A stretch of DNA of 64,000 bases, from positions 3,720,001 through 3,784,000 of the forward strand of contig NC_134443.1 in NCBI RefSeq assembly GCF_030867145.1, written 5' to 3'. Numbering within the stretch: the stretch's first letter is position 1; each line of letters begins with the position of its first letter. The DNA is from Opisthocomus hoazin (Eukaryota; Chordata; Aves; Opisthocomiformes; Opisthocomidae). Positions 50,211 to 61,400 of this stretch are shown piece by piece. The notes under the pieces are model-generated. The model worked only from the letters and a program-made list of their open reading frames with translations, ran no database searches and was not told the origin of the DNA. Made by a program: the position numbers and the translations under genes.

Positions 50211-52499
50211 AACTCTGGTTCCTAAATCAGTCCAGGACTCCTTTCACTCATTGACATCACACTCCTGCATCCCTCAAAGACTGGTTTAGGCATTAAAGTG
50301 TAAGCCTGTTAGTAGCTGAGCAGCTTCACCACTGCGCTCCTTCGGCACCACTGGGTGACTGCAGTCGGCCTGGGCAGTGTATTGATTTGCTCTAAAACTC
50401 TTTGCCAACACTCCGGTTTCAGAGAGTCCCTCATCCCCCTCTCCCTCTGCACAACAAATAAAGGAACCTTCCTGTGATGCCACTGCAGTGAGCAGTAACA
50501 CAAGGAATGCGTTTGCTTCTGCACGATAGCTTTGTTTTCGTCACGTGTCCTCCCTGCTCCCGATGTGCACACCTCAAGTCAGAACTGCCTGGACGTCTTC
50601 CTGAAAACTGGCCATGTAAAAGGACTTGTAACGTCTAAACATATATAGTGTCAGAACACAAATGAGAACAAAACGTCTCTTGAAACAGGGGAAGCTCAGA
50701 TCGGTGTCCCTGCAGAGCAAATTTGTCCTTCAACTTCAATTCAGCAACTTTGGGTGGCTTCCTATTTTCTAAGAAACTTGAGTCCCTCCTGCAGGTCTGC
50801 AAAGACTCTTTCTTCACTGTCAAAGCCTGGCTGTGTGTCGGTTCTCCAGCCCCCCCAGTATCTCCTGGTCCCTCACCACAGAGCACATTCTGCCCACTCC
50901 AGATGTCCCTCCACTCCTGCAGCCCCTCCAGCCGCTCCAGACATCCCCCCTGACCCACCACTCACCCCTCTCTGTGACAGCAGAGAACAAGGACCATTGA
51001 GGCAAGACCTTCACATGGCGGCTTTAAATATTCTCCATGGCAAAGCCAAGGATTTTACTCATTTAGCTGTCCCCTTTAATTTCCTTTTAACTGGCTTCCT
51101 CTTTTTATGTCATTTGAAGACTTCTTCAAATTCCTGCTGCTGCAGTCAACTTTTTTGGCTCTTGCCCCTCATAACGATGTTGAATTTGAGTACATTAGAG
51201 TCAGTATAAAAAAAAAAATCATATCTTTGATAGTGATATATTGATCCAAGTTCTGCTTACTACTCCAGAATAAATCAAAAGTTACTTCTTCCCTTGTAAG
51301 GTCTTTCACCAGTTGCTTCACTGACTGTCACTTATGGTGTCTAAAACTCATTTTCTCCCCCAAACAGAAGCAGTTTCTCCAGTCTCAAATTTTGCCTAGT
51401 TACTCAAAGCATTTCCCTGTAATAACAAAAATCTCATTTTCAATAGCTGAGGATTGCAAAGCTGCATCTATAAAATGTCAGTGTTTCATGGATTAAACCA
51501 TTTTAACCAATAATTTATTTCACTTATTACACGCCCAGGTGAATAGTTCCCAGTAACAGAGGAGTTTCTGGAGCTGGTGTTACCTTCCTATAACCAAGCT
51601 TTTGAATTCTGCTCTGCAGTTTGAGAGTTGCCAAGGAGAAAGTTCTGTTGCATTTGTCTTTTTATGTTAATTTTTATGCCAGCTTTTCAAAGAACATTTT
51701 CTTTTTGACTGGCATTTTGTATTGTTTTGTTTGTAGCTATATAAATTCATTGTTTTGACATCATGTGCATTTATACTCAATATATCATTAATTGGGGTGA
51801 ATTTCATTCCTTTGCAAAAATAAAATCCTCCAGAATAAATTCCTACACTATTTACAACATTTTCTACACCAAAGCTACGCAAACCCACTATTCAAACTGC
51901 AGTGCAGATTACAGGAGGATCTCAGAGAGAACTCAAAGCTCTGCTGTACCTGTCCTACCAGTACTTGGAAAAGCAGTCTGCACTACCCACGAAGAGCAAA
52001 TTGCCAGCCAGGATTTGGAGTCAGCTCAGAGCTGTGCTGCAAGCCAGGAGCTAATAAATGTCACCGAGCCCGTATAGAGTAGATTAGAAATGGCCAATTG
52101 GATTTTGGCCATCAGCGCGTGCAGTGCAGCTACGACACCTCTCTGAATTCCTCTGAACGTGAATGGACTGTGGGAAAAGTTCATTTGTAATTTAAAAATT
52201 ACCTGAGTGGGTTAATCTGCCTCAGGAAGTCACTCCAATGGTAAGGACCTTCTTCCAAATCCCAGCTGTCCTCTGCCAGCTTCAAGCTACTGGATCCTGC
52301 TCCAGTTACTGTTGTCCTCCAGACTTCAAGACCTGTTAACAGAGCAGGATTTTTTTGCTGAGACACTTAGGGACCATGGGTAAGTAAGCCCTTAATGCTC
52401 TTGGAAATTCAACAGTTAAAGTAGATAAAGGTTATCTGATATTCCAGTGACCTCCAAGTCTTCTCTGGTCACTGTGTCTCAGAACAGCACCATCCATCA
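50211..52499. other. Non-coding stretch, nothing recognised
   Basis: Mixed sequence, AT-rich from about 51400 to 51870. No exon, promoter or classified repeat was recognised. Confidence 0.45.
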
Positions 52500-52700
52500 T
52501 TTGTTCCTCAACAGCTAATGCTACATTCAGCCTTATTGAAGCATCTATTTAGTTCCAGCTTAGCAAATCACCAGCCCTACCCTCTGAGCATTTTGTCATC
52601 TGCACAGCACAATCAGAGACATTTCTGCTTTTTTCTGCTAGGCTTTTGGTAAAAATGTTGAATGTAGCCAGACCACTATACAGGTCATTCTAAGACTTTG
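52500..52700 (-). repeat. Ancient CR1 fragment, antisense
   Basis: GAGCATTTTGTCATCTGCAC and GGTAAAAATGTTGAATGTAG match antisense CR1 ('tgtcatctgcaaa... gataaaaatgttgaa'). The surrounding bases are poorly preserved. Confidence 0.55.
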
Positions 52701-53419
52701 CACTTTGAATAAAGTGTGAGGTCTAGAAGTTACAGAAACAAAGGACAGCACTGGAAAATCTGAGACTTAGTTGGATAAAGGAGATATTGAGGGCTTGCTG
52801 CAACACAACAGACTATGCCGCTGGTAGAAGTCAGGTTGAACCCCCCATACAATCCTGATGCATTTGGGGTTTTGTATTCACTCCCCACTCCTGTCTTCTC
52901 TGCTGCTCTGGGCTCACTGCAGTCAGCCATGAATAAATCCTCCCTTGATGAAAATTGGTAGGTAGCCACTAAATGTGCAAAACCCACAATGTACAAAGCT
53001 CTGGGAGGAATCTCCAAGCACAGCCATTGGGTTCTGGTTCCTGACACACAGCAGAGCTGTGATCTGACTCACAGCAACATGACTCAGGAATAACTACCAA
53101 AGCCTTAACAGAAGCAAATCAAGAACAACATATTTCTGTACAGAACATTTCTGTAAAATCAGCTTCGTCGCAGGTTAACAAGTTCAATAAAAGCCTGCAC
53201 TGGTCTGGAGAAAGCATTACAAATATTCGAGCAGTATGCAAACATAGGCGAATTGCCTGGACCTTGATCTGTACAGAAGTCACAGAAATACCAAAACATC
53301 TGGATGCAAGCGCTTCGGGACAGCTCAAACAAGTTGCAAAGAGAAGCAGTCAAATGCCCAGATGCAATCACATCCCCACCAGACTCTATCTCCCCGCTCA
53401 GACAGCTGCAGAGGAGTGG
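52701..53419. other. Non-coding stretch, nothing recognised
   Basis: No gene or repeat could be assigned. Confidence 0.45.
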
Positions 53420-54200
53420 CAGGCTCACTTCTTTGATGAGCGAGATCAAAATGGCATGAGACTCCAGCAAAGGTGCGATAAGAGCAGATGACAGCAAGGG
53501 ACTTGAACCACCCACATGCAAACATGCGCCACAGTGGGACACAGTTCAGAGCCAGAGTATTCTCCACTTTTGACATGCTGCTCTGTGCAATCGCTCACTT
53601 GGAGCAAGGAGAGGAGCAGGAAGAAGTGGGGAGGCCATTCTTGACTTAGTTTTAAGTGGCACACAGGAGCAAATTCATAAAGCAATAGTAGCTGAGATGC
53701 TGCATAACAGCAGCCCCAGTGCTGATCAACACAGGAAAGCCAGGGCCAAACAGCAGCAAGTGACACTAAACGGAAGCAAATGCTAAAAATCAGTGTGAGG
53801 TTAATTAAGCAAAACTTAAAGAGGTTTTGAAGAGCAAATCAGTAAAGGTATAAAAACAAACAACAGGGCTGAGCATGTCAAAAAGCCATCAGGAAAACAC
53901 GGGGCCATTAGATGGTCAGAGGTTAAAGGAAGCAATTATGATAGATGAGGATATCTCAGAGATCCTAAATGACTCTTCTCCTTCTGTCTTCCACACCTTC
54001 CCTGGAGATTTCTATGCCTTTGCAGAGCCTCCACAGAGATACTATGCATGGCTGGGGCAACAGCAAACACAGGCTAGGAAACGTGATTCTTTAAAGGGAA
54101 TATGTTACCTAACCCATCTGATGATTTAGAAGGCTTCGTTGTCACTCCACCCTCCAGCCCTACTTCCAGAGTATCCATTGGAGGGACTACAAAGTAAAGG
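53420..54200 (+). repeat. Ancient CR1 endonuclease/linker relic
   Basis: The + strand reads CAAGGGACTTGAACCACCCA (matching the 'GDFNHP' strand of the CR1 endonuclease). It continues with GGCCATTCTTGACTTAGTTT ('xILDLVLT') and GTAGCTGAGATGCTGCATAA. Further on are TAGATGGTCAGAGGTTAAAG and GAGATCCTAAATGACTCTTC, followed by TTC-rich sequence equivalent to the 'LNDFFxSVFT' linker. The order matches ORF2 from late endonuclease into the pre-RT linker. Frames are broken. Confidence 0.65.
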
Positions 54201-54968
54201 CAAGAGCTTCTGGTCTGATCCTGAAAGTCAGGAGACATGCAGCAAGACACCAGAAAAGACCAAATTCAGATAATCAGAGGGGAAAATCTTCTCCCAAGGT
54301 GTGTAAGAGAGTGGTCAGACAGACTGGATTTTTTAAATCCGGGTGAGGGTGCAGAAATTATAATTGGCATTGCTAAGGTATTTTGGAAAGTGTTTTAGCT
54401 CTACATTCCAGCTGGTCTGGGGTGGAAAATTAACACTGAAGTGGTTTATTCTTCCTCTGTAGCATTAATATTAGCTGCAGCCAGGACGTGAGCTCAAAAG
54501 TTTTCACAGATGATCAGGGCTGGCAGCTCTTAAACTGATGTCAGTGGGAGGTGAGTGAGATCTGGTTGCTTCTGCCCTAGGGTGCTATACCTAAGTGGCG
54601 CACCTAAGGAAAACAGTCCTGCACCTGCAGCCTCTATGCCCATACCTTGCACAGTCCTTTACACTTGGCTGAAGGATGCTGCCAGACCACGGCTGGCACA
54701 CGTGGGAGGGTTTGGAGGACTCGAACAGCCCAGTTCAAGACAGTCACGTGCTCCCAGACAGCAAGGAGACCTAGAGGCCAACGCTGCTTTGAATGGAACA
54801 CCCACCTTCGCAGCACCATGTTGTCATCAGCAACAGAGAACCAGAAAGACTTGGTCCAGGCAAAGCAGAGCTGAGAAGCGTCATCCTTCCCAGGCACGGC
54901 AGAGTGAATCAGTGCAGGGGAGCTCCAGTTCCTGGGGGCTCTGGGACACCTCAGCAGAGGCGGCTGCG
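54201..54968. other. Non-coding stretch, nothing recognised
   Basis: Mixed sequence rising in GC toward 55 kb. It contains an E-box CACGTG at 54745-54750. No exon was recognised. Confidence 0.45.
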
Positions 54969-54976
54969 TGACGTCA
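54969..54976. promoter_or_regulatory. Full palindromic CRE (TGACGTCA)
   Basis: An exact cAMP-response-element octamer lies about 2.8 kb upstream of the predicted transcription start at 57.77 kb. It is in moderately GC-rich sequence that has an E-box 220 bp away. CRE octamers are depleted in methylated genomes because of the CpG, so an intact one is mildly notable. Function cannot be judged from the motif alone. Confidence 0.35.
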
Positions 54977-56728
54977 GCCCTCTCAGCCGTTTGTTGCCGT
55001 TTGCAAACAGTTCGGTCCCAGTGGTGGCAGATGCTCTGGGGCTGAATCACAGGGATTTGTTGTGGCGAGCGTCGCCTCGGCACCTGCTGCACACTGAATA
55101 CCTCCTCTTCCTCAGCCTCTGGCCACACTGCCCTTCACCAGCCATCACCTCTCAGGTGGAGATCGCGGGTGCTGCACCCACAGAGGCAAGGGACAGCTGT
55201 CTGCTGTCAGCTAGGCTCTCCGCAACGCACCTGCCTTGCAGGAGATGGAGAAAGGGTTAAAAGCACCTCCTGGATCTAGGAAGGCTCCAGCCTTCGGCAG
55301 GGAGAGGGCAGAGGCTGGGGAGGCGGGGGCTCAGGGAGGGGGCTCAGGGCTCCCTGCACTGCGATTATCCCTGTGAGTGATCAAGACCCGGCAGGCTGTG
55401 GCCAGTGCTGTGACAGGCAGGCAGCGTGCCCTCCCAGCCCCCCCCCTCCTGCGAGGGAACCACGGCACAGCGCTAGGGGACAGGACACTCCTGCACCTCC
55501 TCCTCCAGCAAAGGCGTCTGAGGAGAGGCTGGGGGATCACGACAGGCCCTAAGAGACCCAGTGCCACCAGATACTCTCCTCTCCGCAAGAAACTGTCTCC
55601 CTGACTGCCGCGTGCAGTGCCAGGAGCCACCCACACCCTTCCAGGGCCCAACCAAGCGCCGTGCCCTTCCATAAGCCATCCCATGAGACCCTCTCCAGCT
55701 TCCCTGTCCCATCTCAGCCTCCCACCAGAGCCTCCCTCACGCATGAGGCCACAGAGAGGAGCCATGCTTGGATCCACTCTGCTCCTGGGGGAAGACCTCA
55801 TGTGAGCTGCTCTCATGTCTCTTGGCTTGCCCCTTCTCCAGCTAAAGATCTGGGGAAAACCTCCCGTGGCTTCAGTTGGCCCACATTGTCCCCAAATCTG
55901 CCCCATGGGGCATTGCTCTGCACCCTGAGCACTTAAGTCACAGCTGGGGCCAGCTGCAGCTCCTCTGAGGTCAGCTGGAGGAGGCAGTAACACAAGCAGC
56001 ATCACCTTTAGGGCCGCATCCAGACACAGGATTAAAATTAAGGCAGAGCAGCAACCTGATGTGACCACCAGAAAGTTGTTCCTCCCACAGCCCTTTCTCA
56101 TGGAAATTATGACCAACAGAGACATCCCTCTTGCACAGCATTTGTGCACGAGAGCATCAGGGTGCAGAAAAGCTCATCATAAAAGCATGTGAGGAGGAGT
56201 TTACACTGATGTGTGAAATTAATTTACATGTTTGTTTCAGACCTTCTAAAGCAAAAGGGGTTAATTTCTCCTCTATGGCTGCAGGAGGGAGTCCCAGTTC
56301 GAAATGTCTGGGCTGGCATGAGCGAGCACTCGGGTGTTATCATCTAATGGACGATAACATGCATGGATAACAGTGGATAAAGGAGTTGCCTTGGAGATTC
56401 CATGGGATAACAAGGGCTGGACACTGACTTTTAAAGACTGGCAGCCAAGGACTGGAACAAATGCAGACTTCACCCCAAATGTGATTTGTCTGCAAGTCTG
56501 AGTGAGGACCGGCGACAAGACTAAGCGGTTCATGGGCTGCTGCAGTGACAGAGAGTAAGTCCTCAACGGTGAGGACCAGAGACAGGCTGAGCCATCCTGA
56601 TGAGTACAGGTCACACCATAGCATTTCAACTGTAGTCTTTCTAACCCCACGAAGCACCGAGGAGACCATCCTGCACTGATCAAGCTACATGCTGTCTGTT
56701 CATCTGTGCTCAACAGGCTGGCTGCAGG
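54977..56728. other. GC-rich non-coding stretch upstream of the promoter
   Basis: GC rises between about 55.3 and 55.8 kb and produces long chance frames (for example 55331-56149 minus, 272 codons) without recognisable domains. A small tandem of GGGGGCTCAGGG lies near 55325-55350. CpG density is below that of the island at 57.1 kb. It might contain proximal regulatory DNA, but I see no second promoter. Confidence 0.45.
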
Positions 56729-56899
56729 AATCACAGAATCACAGAATCACAGAATAGTAGGGGTTGGAAGGGACCTCTGTGGGTCATCTAGTCCAACCCC
56801 CCTGCCGAAGCAGGGTCACCTACAGCAGGCTGCACAGGACCTTGTCCAGGCAGGTCTTGAATATCTCCAGAGAAGGAGACTCCACAACCTCCCTGGGCA
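56729..56899 (-). mobile_element. CR1 LINE, short young copy D
   Basis: Three CACAGAAT-type octamers at the left edge lead into the antisense 3' UTR and the last ~28 codons of ORF2 (minus-strand landmarks [19 protein letters not shown] and KVLCSLL). The 5' truncation is at CCCTGGGCA, right at the approach to the CpG island. It carries the CAGCAGGCTGCACAGGACC subgroup bases of copies C and E. It lies about 0.85 kb upstream of the TATA-like box. Confidence 0.97.
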
Positions 56900-57129
56900 A
56901 GAGCGAAGCCAAAACCGGGCCTTCAGCCGCAAGAGCCATGGGAGTTGCTTCAAAAATTGACATATGCCGAGCACGTGGAATAGCGGAGAGCAAGCCCAGA
57001 CCAAGCAAGGCCAACTGCGCTGGAGAGCCACAACACATGGCAGCAGGCAACCCTGCCTCCGGCTGCCTCCGTCCCGCAGCCAAGGCAAGCCGCCCATGGC
57101 TCAGCCACATGCTTCCCAGACCCACCTGG
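56900..57129. other. Unique sequence between CR1 copy D and the CpG island
   Basis: GC increases steadily through this interval. It contains an E-box CACGTG at 56972-56977. No exon was recognised. Confidence 0.5.
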
Positions 57130-57741
57130 AGAGTCAACGCGCAGCCGGGCCCTGCCCGCAGCCGCCCTGGGCTGTCCTGGCCCACGGCAGCCCTGGGGAC
57201 ACCGGCCTGGCGGCCGCGCTCCCCGCACGCGGGGCAGAGCCACGGCGGCACAGCGGGCGCCTCGCTGGGGGCAGGCGGGACGCGGCGCTCCGACGGGGAC
57301 GGGCCCCGAGGGAGTGCCCGGGCCCGCCGAGCCCCCGACGCTCAGGGAGGACCCCCCTCGGGGTCGGGCGAGGCTGCGAGGCACGGGGCTGGGCGGCGCT
57401 CCCCGGCGCGGCCGGGACCTCCCCCAGACCAGCACCCCTGAGGGCGGGACCTCCATCAGCCGGGGATCGCGACTGGGGGCGACACCCTGACAAATCGCGA
57501 CTCCTTTCGGACCGGAGCCCCTCAGCCCGGAGGCGCCACGGGAACCACCGGGACCGCCCCGCCGCCACCCCGCACCCACCTGCCTCCCGCGGGGAGCCCC
57601 GCATGCGGAGCGCACCACCGCGCCTCGGGGCGCGGGGGGGGCCGGCGGCCGGAGCGGGCATGTTTACACGGGGGCCGAGGGGGGCGGCATCACCGCGGCC
57701 CCCCCCGCCGCCGCGGCACGAATGGTCTCTTCCTCGCGCTC

Positions 57742-57748
57742 TATTTAA
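57742..57748 (+). promoter_or_regulatory. TATA-like box (TATTTAA)
   Basis: An isolated AT-rich heptamer (context GCGCTCTATTTAATCCCC) sits inside very GC-rich DNA. A start about 25-30 bp downstream (near 57770) would leave a 5' UTR of roughly 90 nt before the ATG at 57863. The combination of a TATA-like box with a CpG island suggests a focused start site within the island. Confidence 0.6.
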
Positions 57749-57862
57749 TCCCCGCCGCTGCCGCACCGCCGGCTCCAGTCCCGAGAGCAGCATCGCGCAG
57801 GGTGCCGCCGCCTCCACGCTGCGGCTCGGCTCGCCCCGGCCCCGCGGGCACCCGCCGCCGCG

Positions 57863-57932
57863 ATGCTGCCTCTCGGCCTCCTGCTGCTCCTCGCCTGCTT
57901 CGGCGCCGCCCGGGGAAACCTCTCCCGCGACG
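57863..57932 (+). CDS. First coding exon of a secreted/type I membrane protein (partial)
   Basis: The ATG has G at -3 (GCCGCGATGC), a fair start context, and lies about 115 bp downstream of the TATA-like box. The exon encodes 23 residues plus one base. Met is followed by a hydrophobic core (LPLGLLLLLACFGAA, residues 2-16), then RG and NLSRD. This is a typical signal peptide with a likely cleavage after Gly18, placing an N-glycosylation sequon (NLS, residues 19-21) at the mature N-terminus. A consensus donor GACG|GTGAGT follows at 57933, giving a phase-1 intron, the usual phase after signal-peptide exons of extracellular proteins. Reading through the donor stays open to 58426 only because the DNA is GC-rich. 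Nothing beyond the signal peptide is visible, so I cannot name the gene. The remaining exons must lie to the right of 64000 or be too cryptic to see. Confidence 0.75.
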
Positions 57933-57938
57933 GTGAGT
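57933..57938 (+). other. Splice donor, intron 1
   Basis: GTGAGT is the strongest vertebrate donor type, preceded by ACG. It ends the signal-peptide exon in phase 1 and so decides the coding end of that exon. Confidence 0.75.
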
Positions 57939-58450
57939 GGCGGCTCCGGTACCGGGGCCGGGCGAGCCCCACCCCCGCCATCGCTCAGCCCGTCGCGGCG
58001 GGGACCGGCGGGGCGCGCCCCTCCCTCCGGCTGTGCGGGTACCGGCCGCGCGCGAGCGACAGGTGCGGGGTGCGGCGGGGCCGGGCTGCGCCGCGCCGTG
58101 CCGTTATGTGGGTCAGACGCGGCGGGGCCCGACAGGTGCCGCCCGCCCCGCCCCGGCCCTGCCCTAGGGGCCCCCCCGCGCCGCCGCCGGCCACGGGCGG
58201 CCGGCGGGGCTCAAGGTCACGGCGGCGTCGGTGCTGCCCGCCGTGTCCCCCATCGCCGCGTACCGCCCGGGGCGGGGCCGGGGCGGCGGAAGGTTCCAGA
58301 CAGGCCCGGGCGAGCGGCGGAGGAGCCCGGCCCCTCCCGGCTCTGCCCGCGGGGGAAGCCCGGCGGATGGAGGCTTACCGATGGGACAGAGCCGCCCCCC
58401 GAAAGGATGGCTGCGGTCGATGGTGACCCCCGGGGGGCAGGCAGACACCC

Positions 58451-61400
58451 TTCGTGGGGACGGTGGTGACCTCCCCGGGGTGGGGAGACCCTTCCCCAGG
58501 ATGGGGCAGGTCCCTGGCTCCCCCCCAGCAGAGCAGGAGCCCTCGGTGAGAGCTGCCCGGTTGGAGCCTGCCCCCTCTCCCTGGGGCAGTGGGCTTGGGG
58601 AAGGGCGGCTGCCCACCATCCTGCCCAGATCGTGCCGCTGCTGGGGGGGTCTGGTCGTATCTCAGTGTCCGTGTGCAAGAGATGGGGGCTTGGCTGAAGC
58701 ATCAGCCCTGGAGACAAAGGGTGTTTACACGCCGTGTGCCGCGGGGCGAGGCAGCTGGCAATGAAGTGCTGCAAAGCAAATGCGATTTTGGTAGGGGCTC
58801 ATCAATAGCAGCACCTTGTTTTCCACAACCATTCAACTGTGGAGTCCTTGCTGGATGGCCAGCGCTCACCACTTAGGGCCTGTAATTCCCATCAGGCTGC
58901 TGGTGGCTGTGTTTGCCGTGTTGGGTTCCAAGGGCTGTTGTGGTGGAGGGACTGTGGTGCAGAGGGTCAGAGCTCTGCACCGGGCAGCCTGCGGCCCACA
59001 GCTCGGGCTGCCTATGATGGAGCAAGGACCAAGCCTCCTCCCTGCCTCCCCCGTGGCCCATCCCCTTGCTGTCACTGGCAGAGTCACTCTGGGGGCTGGT
59101 GTGGGTTGGTGGCTGCGTTCCCATCCACGAATACCAGAATTTATTCTGGTTACGGCCATGATCCTCCCACAGGAGCCTGAAAGAGTCACTTGGATGTGGG
59201 TGATGCTCAGTCCTACGGCTCAGGGATATCCTGGCATCCCGTGTGTGGTACTGTTCAGCGCGTGGGTCAGAGCTGGGTGGGAGAGGGCTGAGCAACCCAG
59301 CAAGCGCTCACGTGAGGAGGGGTGGCTGTGACCTGAAGTTGTGTGTAGTCCTAGGGCGGGATGCAGCCTGGATGATGACACTGCAAGATTTCTTCCAGGG
59401 CTGGCCTGCTGCTGTGGCCCAGCCCTGGCCATGAGCTGCCAGGCTTTCTGTCGTCCAATGCGGCAAGACAAACAGACCCAAAAAGCCTTTGGGAGCAGAG
59501 GAGATGGATGGCTGGAAGATGTTTGAAAGAAGCTGCTTGTGTGCCTTCCTCATCAGTGCCTTACCCTCATGCCCCTCAGCCATCAGCTCCCAGCATGGCT
59601 CTCTGGCTAGGAAAGCCCCTCTGTAACACCTTTCCTGGGGCAGGGATGGAGCAGCTGTCTCCTCTCCTTGAAGAAGTGCTCCTCCATTGCTCTGGATTTC
59701 GGAGCTGCACCAGAGCCTGTTGAAGCTGCCTGGGTGCTGGAAGCGCTGGTGCTTCACACCAGAGCCATGTTTGTGTACTTGGCTGGTGTTGTGCTGCTGT
59801 CGGCAGATTTCTGAGTGTTTGGGCTGGATGCGTGGTTGTCCTTGCTGCGAGGATTATTCCCCCTGTAGAGTTATTCCACTTCAGTTGTGTAACGCTTTTG
59901 TTTGAACAGTGCCCTACTGTTGTCCCATGGGAAGCCACAACATGACAAAACCAGACTTCTTGGGGCTGTTTTTCCCTGTGCTTGGTAGCAACCTCATCCT
60001 GCTGTGGCACCGACGTTGTGGCCTCTGAAAAACCCTCAATATACAGCACAAGGAGCACCACCATCCTGCGGTAGCAAGGGAGGAGGCTGGGCAGCTTCGG
60101 TGGCACAGCAGGGAGCTGAGCTCAGGTCTCACATGCAGTTACCTCCCACTGTACCAGAGCTACTCCACTCATTGTGTGTGTTTCTCTTGCTGGGAGAAGC
60201 CTCAGTGTTGAGGGTCTTAGAGCTGGGTCTGCCTGACCAGGAATAGATGTCACAGCAGGGGGGTCAGGGCTGCTCTATCTCCTCCTGTAGATGCTGAGAC
60301 TGATTAGATGGCTTGTGCCCATGCATCCCCATTGGCTGAAGAGAGCCTGGAGACCATCTTGAGATGTCTGAAGCCAGGTGATATGAGCTCCCTGCCTGGC
60401 GTTTGTGGAGACTCAGGTTCAGGAGACTATCCGCTTCCCAGAAGGTGGCTTTATCTTTCTGAAGCTGGTGGAGGTGTCTGCTTGGCCAGACCATGCAGGA
60501 GGAGCTTTCTCTGTCTTAGGAAAACACCCTGTGCTTCCAGCTGGTGTCCTTTGTATAAGAAGTCACCCACCCTGCCCTGCCTGTGTGGGAATGGTGTCTA
60601 GTGGTAGGAGGATAGGGCTGGGAGAGAGGTTTGGGGCTCTTATCTCTAGCCCTGGAGCAGGTGATGACTGCAGGTCCTGTAGTCCTGCTCCCTCATGAGA
60701 AGCTTTGAGGAGGTGTTGGCACTGGTCCAGAGCCAGACAGCAGGAGGCTAAGACCTCCAGCCTGTAGCATTGGCCCTGGCCTGCAGCAGGGAGATTCTTG
60801 GGAAGAAGGCCTGGTGTGCAGAAGTGGGATGGTGGAAGCCTGGTAGTTGTCTGAAGCTAACATAATCCTTTGATTGCTGCTTATGGCAGTGCTTTTAACA
60901 AACTGATGTGTGCAAATGCCCTGTTCTCACATGTCATTAGGGCTCACCATATGCTACAAGTCTCTGTGCCAGCACAAGCCCTTGACACTAGAGTAGAGGA
61001 AGCAGTGACATCCCTGATGAGGTGGTGGTGTGCAGCCACGAGAAGAGGGAGTGCAACCTATCTGCATCTCTCGATACCTGGATGGCCTGATTTTGGATGA
61101 CTCTGATCAACTGCCTAGGGGGAGTGAGCTGATCTTGCAGTGTTGATGCAGCTGGGATCAGCATGTCAGCTGGAGGAAAGCATCCCTCTGAGCAGCTGAG
61201 TGGAGGGAGCCGGATGGGAGTGGGAAAGCCACTGCTCAGCTGTCTGGCACAACGTGTTAGGCTCAACAGGCAGTGCTGGATTTTAAGACAATGCAGGGGA
61301 TCAAGAGCTGCGGAACTGCCCCACTGCATACCCAGACGGTGAGGGGATGTGCTGGCACTGCTGCCGTGGGACAGGAATTTTGCTGCTGTCCTGATAATGC

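Larger units (their letters stand above)
57130..58450 (+). promoter_or_regulatory. CpG island promoter region
   Basis: GC rises sharply to well above 70%, with dense CpG dinucleotides over about 1.3 kb, in contrast to the flanks. The island brackets a TATA-like element, a signal-peptide start codon and a splice donor. Sp1-type GC boxes are visible at 58143-58156 (CCGCCCCGCCCCGG) and 58269-58278 (GGGGCGGGGC). G runs around 57633-57692 on the + strand could form G-quadruplexes. Unmethylated islands of this kind mark promoters of broadly or developmentally expressed vertebrate genes. Chance frames of up to 501 codons (56964-58469) reflect the scarcity of stops in GC-rich DNA. Confidence 0.93.

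Noticed and set aside
55331-56149. A 272-codon minus-strand frame
   Set aside because: GC-rich region with low-complexity Gly/Arg/Pro content, overlapping frames on the other strand, and no start or splice context.
56290-56310. tRNA-like B-box (AGTTCGAAATGTC)
   Set aside because: No A-box at the right distance and no cloverleaf could be drawn.
57933-58426. Unspliced continuation of the signal-peptide frame to 187 codons
   Set aside because: A consensus GTGAGT donor ends the exon at 57932. The read-through is compositionally GC-driven and has no recognisable domain.
56964-58469. A 501-codon + strand open frame across the promoter, and a 227-codon minus frame at 57134-57817
   Set aside because: Both lie in the CpG island, where stops are rare. 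The + frame is out of register with the signal-peptide exon and crosses the TATA-like box and the donor. The composition is Pro/Arg/Gly/Ala filler without domains.
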